From contig NZ_JAEPBG010000004.1 in NCBI RefSeq assembly GCF_016632335.1, positions 124,001 to 188,000 on the forward strand: a stretch of DNA of 64,000 bases. Reading direction: 5' to 3'. The first letter of the stretch is position 1. Each line of letters starts with the position of its first letter. The position numbers and the translations under genes were made by a program. Below, piece after piece: positions 8,545-17,114 of the stretch. The notes beneath the pieces are model-generated. The model saw only the letters and a list, made by a program, of their open reading frames with translations, did no database searches and was not told where the DNA came from. Source of the DNA: Noviherbaspirillum pedocola (GTDB lineage Bacteria; Pseudomonadota; Gammaproteobacteria; Burkholderiales; Burkholderiaceae_D).

Positions 8545-9944
8545 ACAACATTACCGACAACGAGGCAATCATCATGTCATCCTTCCCCGAGGCCACAGGC
8601 GACAACCAGGCGCCCCGTTATTTCCAGGACTATGTATACGGCTCGCCGAGCGCCAACAGCCATACGTTCTGGGGGCGTTGCAAAGCAGCGATCAGTGACT
8701 TCCTGTGCTTTTGCGCCGGTGCTGATCCGCAGATCCTGCGATATTGTCCGCATTCAGAGCGTGTCAAGGAGCAAGGTATCGGTGGTGTGGTGCTGGCGAC
8801 CGCAACACTCGCCTTTTTCTCCGGGTCGTATGGTTTCTACACCGTCTTTTCATCGAAGAACGGCTTTGCACTATCAGCAGAGCAGCAGGCGTTTGATTGG
8901 GCGGCACTGGCGCTCGCCATCCTGTTCGGTCTCGTCTGGTCGCTCATGATCTTCAATCTTGACCGCTTCATCGTTTCCACCGGCGGCCATGGCGATGGCA
9001 CCGAGAAGATCACATTGGGCGAGATCTGGCGCGCTGTTCCCCGCATCATCATGGCGATCGTCATCGGTCTGGTCCTGTCCAAACCGCTGGAAACCCGCAT
9101 CATGAAGACTGAGATTGAAGCCAGGCTGACTGAGATGCAAAAGGACGAGGCAGCAAAGCTGCAGCGCCAGGACGACGCGGAATACGAGAAGGGAAGAAAG
9201 GAGCTCGACGCCAAAAAGGCGGAGCGCGTCAAGCAGCGCGATCAGAAAGCGACCGAATTGCGTGGCATGCTGGACCGTATCACCGAACAGCGAGACAGAG
9301 TCGACAAGGAAGCCGATGGTACCGCTTCAGGTCGAGCTGGCGAAGGCAAGGCGTTCAACGCCAAGAAGACCAATCTCGAAGAGATGAAGGCGCAGTACGA
9401 GCGCACGAAACGGGACTACGACCCGGAAATCAGAAATCTTGATACGGAAACCGCCGCCATCCAGGCACAGATCGATGAGGGTTTGAAGAAGCGCGAGAGC
9501 ACCTTCCGGGAAAATGAAAAGAAGGCTGCCAGTCTTGATGGGCTGATCAAGCGTATTGAAATTGCCGGCGAAATCTCACCAGGCGGAAGCCTGATGCTTA
9601 CCTTACTGCTGATCGTGCTCGAGATCGCTCCGATCTTCTTCAAGATGATGGTCGCGATCGGCCCCTACGACTATCTATCGGAAAACGTCAAACGACTGGC
9701 GATCGCAGCACGCGGCATCGAAATCCGCGAGCAGATCAACGGCAAGGGCAGCGTGGAAGTGAGCGACGCGATTTACTACCAGGCAGAGACTTTGTATGAA
9801 CATGAGGCCGGCAAACTTGAAGTCGAGCGTCGACTTGCCGAAGTCGCCTACGGGGTTTATCAGGAGCAGTTGGCAGACGATATTCGTGCGAACCCGGAAA
9901 AATACCAGCGCTCGGCACGTGCACCAGGCTCGATGGCGGCCTGA
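8541..9944 (+). CDS. DUF4407 domain membrane protein with long coiled coil
   Basis: A 467-residue member of the DUF4407 family, whose function is unknown. Three transmembrane segments lie at about 80-103, 120-142 and 169-187, with the family signature FNLDRFIVSTGG at 138-149. A highly charged Lys/Glu/Arg coiled coil spans ~190-335, a fourth membrane segment ~351-373, and a helical tail completes it. ATG 8541 overlaps the previous stop; an internal ATG at 8574 is an alternative. It is followed by two proteins with the same membrane core, so the three probably form a hetero-oligomer (inference). Confidence 0.9.
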   Translation: MNNITDNEAIIMSSFPEATGDNQAPRYFQDYVYGSPSANSHTFWGRCKAAISDFLCFCAGADPQILRYCPHSERVKEQGIGGVVLATATLAFFSGSYGFYTVFSSKNGFALSAEQQAFDWAALALAILFGLVWSLMIFNLDRFIVSTGGHGDGTEKITLGEIWRAVPRIIMAIVIGLVLSKPLETRIMKTEIEARLTEMQKDEAAKLQRQDDAEYEKGRKELDAKKAERVKQRDQKATELRGMLDRITEQRDRVDKEADGTASGRAGEGKAFNAKKTNLEEMKAQYERTKRDYDPEIRNLDTETAAIQAQIDEGLKKRESTFRENEKKAASLDGLIKRIEIAGEISPGGSLMLTLLLIVLEIAPIFFKMMVAIGPYDYLSENVKRLAIAARGIEIREQINGKGSVEVSDAIYYQAETLYEHEAGKLEVERRLAEVAYGVYQEQLADDIRANPEKYQRSARAPGSMAA

Positions 9945-9959
9945 GAACCGATCTGCAAT

Positions 9960-11855
9960 ATGGCATTGATGACAGTTATCGCGCGGTGCCTGCTCGCGGT
10001 GATGGGATATGACCGGGCAGTGGTGTCGTACCTGTCCCGCAAGGATTTCTGGCGTCTTGCGTTGTCGTCGTTGCTATGCCTGTGCTCCGCCTTTCTTTAT
10101 GCCGTCTCTGCTGCCTACCTCGCCTATGTCGCTGTCTACGCTGACTTTGCGCGCTGGCTGACCGCGACAGGAATCGGGATAGGCGTGTTTCTCTTCGCTG
10201 TCACCATGCAGCGCCTATTCGTGAGCACGGGAGGCTATGCGCACCACTGGGACCAACAGCGCCTTGCGCAGTGGCGTCCCGATCGGCTGCGTCTGGTATG
10301 CGTAGTCATCATCGCGCTGCTGCTGTCGCTGCCCTACCTGCTCATGTCACATCGCGACAGGCTCGATCAACAAATCGAGGAAATCCGCCAGACCAAGGCG
10401 GCTTTCTATCGGGATCAGTTGCGTCGCGCACGCGATGATCGCCGTGAAGATCTTTCGCGCGCGCGCGCCCTGGTTGCTGAGGATGAGCAGCGTGTTACCG
10501 CGCGGATTGCCGGCGCTGTTGCGCCAGTCAAGCACACTGCCGTGGCACAGTCCGGCCGGCGCAGAGCGCTCCTCATCGGTGTGCATCGCTACCAGCACTT
10601 CGACGCGCTGCCCGGAGTCGGGACTGATGTACAGACGCTCGAGCGTTCGCTGGCCGATGCCGGATTCATTACGACGGTATCCATTGATGAGACCCGTGAT
10701 CAGTTGGTGCTGAAAATTGACAGCTACCTGAAGTCGCTGCAGAAGGGTGACATCAGTATCGTGTACTACGAAGGACATGCCTTGCAGCGCGCGGGCCGCA
10801 ATCACCTTGTGCCGGCAGACTACCAGCCCGGCGCAAGAGCGGGCGCCTATCCGATCTCCCAGTTGATCGACGATGTCGCCAATACCTCGCCGCAATGGAG
10901 CATCGTAGTGCTTGACGTCAAGCACCGGTTTCCGGAAAGCGCTCACTTAGGACTGGCGCCTGTGCATTCGCAACCGAATACGGTAGTCGTGACAGCCATA
11001 CCACCCGGAACCGTACAGCCGGCCAACGTAGCCAGCGACAGCATGCTTGCTGCCACCTTTGCCCATCAGATCGGCGTGGCGGACAACCCGCAACAAATGC
11101 TGCAGCGTGTCGTTACGGAGACAGCGGAACGCTCCTTGCGATTGACGGGTTGGAAGCAGCAGGTGGTTGCCACCTTCGGCAAACATACGGACTTGTTTCG
11201 ATCCGCCGACATTGCCGCAGCGTCGGAAAAGGAAGGTCCGCCCGGAACGGTCGGTACGGACAGCGTCGGATGCCGGGAAGACAGCGTGCAGACCCTGCAA
11301 CGCTGCTTACGCGCACGTTTGAATGTACTCGACGCCAGCCTTAATGCAATTCAGCGGCACAGGCATGCTGAGGACGAGCACAATGTGGATCTCTATCTCG
11401 CCAGCCTGCATCAATCCAGCATGCTCAGTGAACGCTGGAAGCTGTTGTGGGACGAACGCGGCGGCAACATCGTCTTGGCATTGCTGATCGCCCTTGCGAT
11501 GGTGCTCGGTGATCTGTTGCGTGACCTTGGCGTTGACGCGCTTCGCAGCTATGAGCAGTGGCGAGCCGCTGGTGCACGCATTGCGATTGAAGCTGGCTAT
11601 GAAAAGGCGCGGCAGTCCGTGGGCGATGCGCTTACGCCTTATGCGGCTGGCCCGCTGCCAGGGCTGCGCTGGCATGAGCTCAACCAGTATTTCGAAAATC
11701 CTTCCGCCGCCCGGCTGTCGCTTGGCGGTGTCGTTGCCGCTGCGAACGGGTCGGACGCTGAGCTGAGGCAGGCCCTGATTCTGCCGGCCACCACGCCGCT
11801 GCTACCGGCGCCGCAAAAAGATGCCAACCCTGATTCAACCGGACCAGTCACATGA
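9960..11855 (+). CDS. DUF4407-like membrane protein carrying a catalytically dead caspase-like domain
   Basis: A 631-residue protein. Three N-terminal membrane segments (~30-57, 68-86, 108-128) include QRLFVSTGG, matching the DRFIVSTGG signature of the neighbouring DUF4407 protein. After a short charged helix, residues ~198-335 align with peptidase C14 (caspase) domains: the ALLIGVHRY start strand, a GDISIVYYEGHA segment carrying the equivalent of the catalytic His (His273) and RNHLVPAD. The catalytic Cys position, normally LDACR, reads LDVKH, so Lys321 replaces Cys. Another helical region and a fourth membrane segment near 508-525 follow. It is likely a pseudoenzyme acting as a sensor or docking domain. 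Its stop overlaps the next ATG. Confidence 0.85.
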   Translation: MALMTVIARCLLAVMGYDRAVVSYLSRKDFWRLALSSLLCLCSAFLYAVSAAYLAYVAVYADFARWLTATGIGIGVFLFAVTMQRLFVSTGGYAHHWDQQRLAQWRPDRLRLVCVVIIALLLSLPYLLMSHRDRLDQQIEEIRQTKAAFYRDQLRRARDDRREDLSRARALVAEDEQRVTARIAGAVAPVKHTAVAQSGRRRALLIGVHRYQHFDALPGVGTDVQTLERSLADAGFITTVSIDETRDQLVLKIDSYLKSLQKGDISIVYYEGHALQRAGRNHLVPADYQPGARAGAYPISQLIDDVANTSPQWSIVVLDVKHRFPESAHLGLAPVHSQPNTVVVTAIPPGTVQPANVASDSMLAATFAHQIGVADNPQQMLQRVVTETAERSLRLTGWKQQVVATFGKHTDLFRSADIAAASEKEGPPGTVGTDSVGCREDSVQTLQRCLRARLNVLDASLNAIQRHRHAEDEHNVDLYLASLHQSSMLSERWKLLWDERGGNIVLALLIALAMVLGDLLRDLGVDALRSYEQWRAAGARIAIEAGYEKARQSVGDALTPYAAGPLPGLRWHELNQYFENPSAARLSLGGVVAAANGSDAELRQALILPATTPLLPAPQKDANPDSTGPVT

Positions 11856-13177
11856 TGCACATTCCTACCCCGCCTGTTCCACGCGCGCCATATAGGCCGG
11901 GACGGTTGCGCCGTGCGGTATGGTTTGTCACTGGCGCCGATGCGCAGGTTTTGTGCGACCCCGATTGTCCAGAGTCCGAACGCACGAAATTCGACTCCAT
12001 CGGGTTAGCGATGTGCCTGACTACCGGGCTGGCATTTTTGTCCGGCGTGAGTGCCTTCTATCAGATTTTTTTCCCTGGGCTGCACCGCTATGAATTTCTC
12101 GGCACGCCGTGGCGTGCAGTGATCAGCCTACTATTCGCAGGTATCTGGACACTTGTGATTTTCAACATGCAGCGTTTTATTATGCTTGGCAGTCGCCGGG
12201 TATCCGACCATGGCGTGTTGCATCTGGGTGATTGGCTGCATGCGCTGCCTGGAATGGTACTGTCGCTCGCTGTGTCGCTGACCTTGGCGACGCCATTGCA
12301 AGTGCTCTTGTTGGCGCCTGAGATTGATGTCCACCTGATCAAGGAGCAACAAATCCGTAAGCGTGCGGTCCATGCAAGCATCGACGCGCACTATGCGGCT
12401 GAAAATCAAGACCTCACAGAGCGGGCTATGCAGCTACGGGAACGGACTGGACATGACCTGCCGGGAAGTGGTGTTGCCACTCCATCGTGCTTGCAAGCGT
12501 CTTCGTTCTCACATGATCCGTACGGCTTGCCGCAGCTTCAGGAATGTCTCCGCCAGGTAGAGCAATGGAATGCGGTGCTCACCCAGCGTCAGGCAGCGTT
12601 GAAGGAGCTGCATGGCCATTCCGATGGCAGTCCGCAAGGCCGGGAGGCGGAAGCTGAATGGCTCGCACTTCAGGAGGATGGGCGCCAAGCTCGCATGGCG
12701 CGTGAGCGACTGTATGCCGACATCACGCTGGACCAGCAAGCCGGGTTGCTGAGGCGCGCGACTGTTGCTTACGAGGTCAATCCACTGTCGAGCTGGGCGA
12801 TATTCCTTGTGGTCTGCTTCATCCAGGGAGTGCCAGTATTGATTCGGACACTATCCGTGAAAGGCCCGTATGAAGATTTGCTCGACATGGTCAGTCGGCG
12901 ACATCTTGCTGCGGCCGGCATCGAGCCCGCCTCGCTCCTTCTGTTCGACCGTCACGGCAAATCCTTCCCGGTGGATTCCTATCTGATGGTGAAGAACACG
13001 GAGCAACGGATGCTTTCCGTGTTGCGGACGCACCGTCAGGCACTACGCGAAGAGCGGCTGGCACGCTTCGAAGAGCGCTATGCAGCAATCATGCGAAGTC
13101 AGGTGCATCCATTTGCAGATAGCCCGTCAGGAGCAGAACGATCAAGATCGGGCGTTTCTATTGATAAAGGCTTTTAG
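11852..13177 (+). CDS. Second DUF4407-like membrane protein
   Basis: A 441-residue relative of the protein encoded at 8541. It has the same order: membrane segments near 47-72, 88-112 and 130-153, with FNMQRFIM where the first paralogue has FNLDRFIV, then a charged helical region, a fourth membrane segment near 312-332 and a soluble tail. Its helical region is shorter and contains two Cys (near 210 and 229) absent from the other paralogue. ATG 11852 overlaps the previous TGA as ATGA. It is the last gene of the locus; no terminator was found. The function is unknown. Confidence 0.85.
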   Translation: MMHIPTPPVPRAPYRPGRLRRAVWFVTGADAQVLCDPDCPESERTKFDSIGLAMCLTTGLAFLSGVSAFYQIFFPGLHRYEFLGTPWRAVISLLFAGIWTLVIFNMQRFIMLGSRRVSDHGVLHLGDWLHALPGMVLSLAVSLTLATPLQVLLLAPEIDVHLIKEQQIRKRAVHASIDAHYAAENQDLTERAMQLRERTGHDLPGSGVATPSCLQASSFSHDPYGLPQLQECLRQVEQWNAVLTQRQAALKELHGHSDGSPQGREAEAEWLALQEDGRQARMARERLYADITLDQQAGLLRRATVAYEVNPLSSWAIFLVVCFIQGVPVLIRTLSVKGPYEDLLDMVSRRHLAAAGIEPASLLLFDRHGKSFPVDSYLMVKNTEQRMLSVLRTHRQALREERLARFEERYAAIMRSQVHPFADSPSGAERSRSGVSIDKGF

Positions 13178-13546
13178 TACCGCAGGAGAGGAGGGTCTAT
13201 GGGCTGCCTCGCGGGACATGAGCCGTTGTGTGATATTGCTTGCGTCCGGAGAGGCTTGGAGCGCGGCGATTGATAAAAGACAGGTTTACCCGCCTGCGTT
13301 TTATGATGCAGTCCAGCTTGGCATCTCAGCGTCAACGCTCTGTCGCGCTGTTGATCTCATTTGACGCCGGCAATCAGCAGTCAGCAAGTGCCATCGTCCA
13401 GAACGCGCTGCTCGGGGCAACAGTATCGGCGCTGGGCATAGATCGTTTGACCGCGAACCTATGCAGGAGCGCGTGCTGCGTTGTCGGGAAGCGTGAGGCC
13501 GTCTGCAGAAGTGCGCTTGAAAACAGAGCGAGCAGCGCCGCAGACC
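13178..13546. other. Intergenic region closing the accessory locus
   Basis: About 370 bp without a convincing gene, tRNA, terminator or insertion-sequence end. Short open frames here are chance readings. A 22-codon frame with a GGAGAGGAGGG sequence starts at 13199 but resembles nothing. GC content by eye begins to rise here towards the level of the rest of the window. Confidence 0.5.
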
Positions 13547-14452
13547 ATGCAGCAATTAGGGGGCAGCAAGGAAGTGAATCGCAGCGGAATACTTTTTCAT
13601 GTCGCCGGCCTGTGGACGCTGTCCACGCTCGATGCATCGGCAAAGTGGCTGGTGCTGGCCGGTGTGCCGGTATTGATGGTCACCTGGGTGCGCTACCTGG
13701 GCCACATTGCCGTGATGACCGCCGTTGTGCTGCCGGCGCAGCGCGGCGCGCTCCTGCGCACGCGCTCGCTCAGTCGCCAGCTGGTTCGCGGCGTATTGAT
13801 GGTCTTGTCCACCTTGCTGTTCTTCTCGGTCCTCAGGCGCCTGCCCCTGGCCGAGGCGACCTCCCTCAATTTCATGGCGCCCCTGTTCCTGATGGCCATG
13901 GCGCCCGTGCTGCTGAATGAGGCGCACCGCCTGCACCGCTGGGTCGGCGTGCTGATGGGGTTTGCAGGCGTGCTGATCGTGGTGCGCCCGGGATCGCAGC
14001 TCGATCCCATCGGGGTAGCGCTCGGTCTGTTGACCGCGCTGACTTTCGCCTTCTTCCAGATTGCCACACGCCGCGTCGCGCACGACCCGCCATTGACGAC
14101 CAATTACTACGGCGGGCTGGTCGGCACGGTCGGGCTGACGCTGGCGCTGCCTTGGTTCTGGCAAATGCCGGACCTGTCGGCCGCGCAGTGGCTGCTGCTG
14201 CTGTCCACCGGCCTTACCGGGTTTGTCGGTCACCTGCTGCAGATCGTCGCTTACAGCAGAACTCAGGCGACGCTGCTTGCCCCCTTCAGCTACCTGCAGA
14301 TCCTGGCGGCGACCGCGCTTGGCTGGCTGGCCTTCGGGCAGTTGCCGGATATGACGACGGCCATAGGCATTTCGCTGATTTGCCTGGCGGGACTTGCCGT
14401 CGTGCTATGGGAAACGCGCCATGCAATCGCGGCTGCGGTCTCGCGAAAATGA
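13547..14452 (+). CDS. DMT-superfamily (EamA) transporter
   Basis: A ~301-residue inner-membrane protein with ten predicted hydrophobic helices in two EamA repeats, the usual size for drug/metabolite transporters of the RhaT/YdcZ/RarD type. Pairs such as LPLAEATSLNF (first repeat) and the YSRTQATLLAPFSY segment (second repeat) are characteristic. The substrate cannot be read from sequence. The start is uncertain: the frame is open from 13481, ATG 13547 lacks a clear ribosome-binding site, and GTG 13574 has AGGGGG and AAGGA nearby. It stands alone. Confidence 0.9.
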   Translation: MQQLGGSKEVNRSGILFHVAGLWTLSTLDASAKWLVLAGVPVLMVTWVRYLGHIAVMTAVVLPAQRGALLRTRSLSRQLVRGVLMVLSTLLFFSVLRRLPLAEATSLNFMAPLFLMAMAPVLLNEAHRLHRWVGVLMGFAGVLIVVRPGSQLDPIGVALGLLTALTFAFFQIATRRVAHDPPLTTNYYGGLVGTVGLTLALPWFWQMPDLSAAQWLLLLSTGLTGFVGHLLQIVAYSRTQATLLAPFSYLQILAATALGWLAFGQLPDMTTAIGISLICLAGLAVVLWETRHAIAAAVSRK

Positions 14453-14695
14453 ACACCGGATTTTCTTCGGGGAGCGCTTATCTGTCTCGCTGAAAGGCGA
14501 GCGGCATGTGCTGCTCCTGGCCTTCGGTGCTGCATGGCTTCGTAGCATCCGATGTTGCTCATGCCGCAACGGTGTTGCTTTTACGGCGCGCTCCCATCCT
14601 CACTTCCTTCGAACTGATTTTTCGCAATCGTCCCCATATTGATGAAGCGGAAGCTCGAATCACATGAGTCCGCTCATGTAACCAAGGAGGTCGCC

Positions 14696-14857
14696 ATGTA
14701 CCCGTGTCAAAGGCCGCGCAAGGAGCAGGTCCGTGAATGGTTGCAGAATGAAGTCGCACAGCACCGTCCGCCGCCCGCACTGATTGAGATTCGTCGTCAG
14801 CTCGGATGGGGATGGATCGAGATGGAGCGTGAAGAGCGACAGCGCGAAGGGCAATAG
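14696..14857 (+). CDS. Small hypothetical protein (53 aa)
   Basis: A short basic/acidic protein without a recognised family. A perfect AAGGAGG ribosome-binding site at 14684-14690, 5 bp before ATG 14696, decides the start over the upstream ATG at 14639. The gene is followed by a clear intrinsic terminator at 14912-14935, so it looks like a genuine, independently transcribed small gene. It is probably soluble and helical, with an LGWGWIEME segment near the C-terminus. No function is assignable. Confidence 0.65.
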   Translation: MYPCQRPRKEQVREWLQNEVAQHRPPPALIEIRRQLGWGWIEMEREERQREGQ

Positions 14858-14911
14858 GTGTTGGCGCCAATAACGCCATCAACCCACCGTACAACAGGAA
14901 CACTGGAAATT

Positions 14912-14935
14912 GGCCGGCCGAAATGCCGGCCTTTT
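14912..14935 (+). terminator. Intrinsic terminator of the 53-aa protein gene
   Basis: GGCCGGC (14912-14918) pairs with GCCGGCC (14925-14931) around a six-base loop and is followed by TTTT. It lies 55 bp after the stop of the small gene. Confidence 0.75.
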
Positions 14936-15035
14936 CATGTCGACGACCGGCGTCTGCGCGCCTGAGGCAGTTGCATGAAGTGCCTGCCGGCGTCCATAGT
15001 GGCAAGCTTTTGATGACATTCAACAGAAAGGCAGG

Positions 15036-15431
15036 ATGCGGATGGACCGGGAGATGATGCGAAACATGGCTAGGCCGATGCGGTGCTGTGGGCATGCAGG
15101 CCGAGTGTTCACGGACGTACGTATGGCCCGTCTGGTGCGCAGCGCTTTTGCCGGCGCGATGCTGCTCATGGCCGCGCAGCAGGCCAGCGCGCAGATGAGC
15201 GGCGACGCCGGCTGTGAGCAGCAGGCGCGCCATGCCGGGAAGCTGGCTGAAGCACGGGATCGTGGTTTGTCGGAACAGCAGGCGGTGAATGAGGTACTAG
15301 CCGGAGAGCCGGCTGCGAACAGGCAGGAGGTTGCCGAGTCCGCTGAGTTGCTTTTCCATCGCTTTCGCCGCATGCCGCCGGATCAGGCCGCATTCGAGTT
15401 CATGGCTTCCTGTCTGGATGAAGCGAATTGA
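15036..15431 (+). CDS. Small secreted hypothetical protein
   Basis: The frame starts at ATG 15036 (AAAGGCAGG upstream), but an internal ATG at 15123 gives a classical signal peptide (MARLVRSAFAGAMLLMAAQ, cleavage near ASA-QM). The mature part of ~75 residues has two Cys, near its start and near its C-terminus, which could form a disulfide. Export to the periplasm is likely; I recognise no family. It is a monocistronic gene between a terminator and an oppositely oriented lipoprotein gene. Confidence 0.65.
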   Translation: MRMDREMMRNMARPMRCCGHAGRVFTDVRMARLVRSAFAGAMLLMAAQQASAQMSGDAGCEQQARHAGKLAEARDRGLSEQQAVNEVLAGEPAANRQEVAESAELLFHRFRRMPPDQAAFEFMASCLDEAN

Positions 15432-15572
15432 CCAGGTTCAGCCCGCTGCTGAGGGGGCTGCAATGCGCGCCATGGCCGGCGCGGGTACCTGCGCGTCCAG
15501 CTGATGCGTGAAGAGGGTTGCGCCGGCAGGTACGCACAGCGGCCGCCAATCCGGCTGCCTCTCTTGCCGGCT

Positions 15573-15716
15573 TCAGCCGCCGTGATATGGGCTGTTCGCG
15601 TCGAACACGCGTAGGCTATACGGTTTGTCCGACTGGTTGCTTGTGCCTGGAGCGCTATTGAGCGTGGAGCAAGCAGCCATGGACAGCGTGGCGAGCAGCA
15701 GCAGAGCAATCTTCAT
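15573..15716 (-). CDS. Small lipoprotein (47 aa)
   Basis: A short open frame encoding a signal peptide with a lipobox (LSMAAC, Cys near residue 15) and a ~30-residue hydrophilic mature part. The start at 15716 is chosen because an AAGGAAAA ribosome-binding site lies just upstream; the frame could extend to 15782. It is probably anchored in the outer membrane. It is too small for a family assignment. Confidence 0.6.
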   Translation of the reverse strand: MKIALLLLATLSMAACSTLNSAPGTSNQSDKPYSLRVFDANSPYHGG

Positions 15717-15951
15717 TGTTTTTCCTTGAATCGCTTGAGGTCCGCGGGAAGCGGGCCTTGTGTGGTGGAGTGATGCCTTCATGGCAGCGCTGCCAATTTA
15801 ACGCCGCGGAGTGCGACGATAAACGCGATGCCGAACAAGAGGTCATTGCAGTATCTGCAATAAAGTAACGGTGGTATCGGGGCAGGCGGATTGATGGTTC
15901 AGGGAAGCTTGCTTGGAGCGATGCGCATGATAGGTCTGTCGCGGGGAAAGC

Positions 15952-17013
15952 ATGAGGATGGGAAAGTCGGGAAGAGCATTCACGCTCGTCTTGTTGAGCA
16001 TTACTGGAAATGCGCTGGCGACGCCTGCGCTGATGAGCGCCGGTCTTGGCGCATGCCTCGGCATTGGAGAGGATGCCGCCCGACTTGCCTGCTATGACCG
16101 GCTGGCACGCCAAAGCGTGAGCGCCGAAGGCGAGTCGCAGCGCGCCACTGCAGTGCCAGCGCACGAGGCCGGGCCGGAAAACGCCGCAGTTCAGGAGCCG
16201 CGACAACAAGGCGTCGATACCTCGTATCTGGCCAGTCATTGGGAACTCGATGCGGCGCACAAGCGTGGCACCTTCAGCTTTCGTCCGCATCATGAAAACT
16301 ATCTGGTCGCGACTTATAACTCCTCACCCAACAATGCGCCTTATCGTCCGTTCCAGGCATTGACGCCCGGCGCGAACGGCCTGGCTCACAGTGAATTGGC
16401 GTTTCAGCTCGGCTTCAAGATGAAGCTCGCGGAGAACCCATTCAATCAGCCAGTGGACTTGTGGTTCGGCTATACCCAGCGCAGCTTCTGGCAAGCCACG
16501 AACCATCAGGCTTCCAGCCCTTTCCGGGAAACCGACTATCAGCCGGAACTGATGGCGGTGGTGCCGACCGATCTCAACATCCTTGGACTGAGGATGCGCT
16601 TCATCAATCTCGGCTTATTGCATCAATCGAATGGACAGGGCTCGACCCTGTCGCGCAGCTGGAACCGCGCCTATGCGCAGTTCGGATTCGAGCGCGGCGA
16701 CTTCACGCTCACGGCGCGGGCCTGGAAACGCTTCAACGAGAGTGCGGAAAGCGATGACAACCCGGACATCAGCAATTACATGGGACATGGCGATGTGGTA
16801 GGAAGCTATCGCCACAACGGCCACGAATTTTCCCTGCTGTTGCGCCGCAACTTCAATACGGACAAAGGCGCGGCGCAGGCGAGCTGGGCCTTTCCTCTGA
16901 CCTCGAACCTGAAGGGCTATGCGCAGTTTTTCTCCGGGTATGGCTACAGCCTGATCGATTACAACGTTTACCAGCGCGTCCTTGGGCTCGGCTTGCTCGT
17001 CAAGTTCCGATAG
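15952..17013 (+). CDS. pldA: Outer-membrane phospholipase A (OMPLA, phospholipase A1)
   Basis: A 353-residue outer-membrane beta-barrel that hydrolyses phospholipids misplaced in the outer leaflet, in a Ca-dependent dimer. The signature is intact: YNSSPNN near 123, FRETDYQPEL, and the catalytic segment HQSNGQ with His224 and Ser226 followed by LSRSWNR. The N-terminus has a signal peptide, then a ~75-residue pre-domain containing a CYDRLA-type motif often attached to proteobacterial secreted proteins. It ends with an aromatic Lys-Phe-Arg barrel end. ATG 15952 has GGGGAAAG upstream. It is convergent with pepA, with the terminator 17024-17054 between them. Confidence 0.93.
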   Translation: MRMGKSGRAFTLVLLSITGNALATPALMSAGLGACLGIGEDAARLACYDRLARQSVSAEGESQRATAVPAHEAGPENAAVQEPRQQGVDTSYLASHWELDAAHKRGTFSFRPHHENYLVATYNSSPNNAPYRPFQALTPGANGLAHSELAFQLGFKMKLAENPFNQPVDLWFGYTQRSFWQATNHQASSPFRETDYQPELMAVVPTDLNILGLRMRFINLGLLHQSNGQGSTLSRSWNRAYAQFGFERGDFTLTARAWKRFNESAESDDNPDISNYMGHGDVVGSYRHNGHEFSLLLRRNFNTDKGAAQASWAFPLTSNLKGYAQFFSGYGYSLIDYNVYQRVLGLGLLVKFR

Positions 17014-17023
17014 CAAACAAAAA

Positions 17024-17054
17024 GATGCCGCGCCTGTTTCCAGGACGCGGCATC
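17024..17054 (-). terminator. Terminator of pepA (possibly bidirectional)
   Basis: GATGCCGCG (17024-17032) pairs with CGCGGCATC (17046-17054); inside, CCTG pairs with CAGG around a TTTC loop. Read on the minus strand the hairpin is followed by TTTTTGTTTG, a good U-tract for pepA. On the plus strand the U-tract is missing, so pldA termination is less certain. Confidence 0.85.
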
Positions 17055-17114
17055 CTTGATCGTCAGAACCCGGGGAGGGCTCTGCGCTTATGCCTGTTCA
17101 GGCATCAAGCCGCC

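Noticed and set aside
13240-13920. Open frame overlapping the DMT transporter start
   Set aside because: Out of frame with a convincing transporter; no ribosome-binding site or domain.
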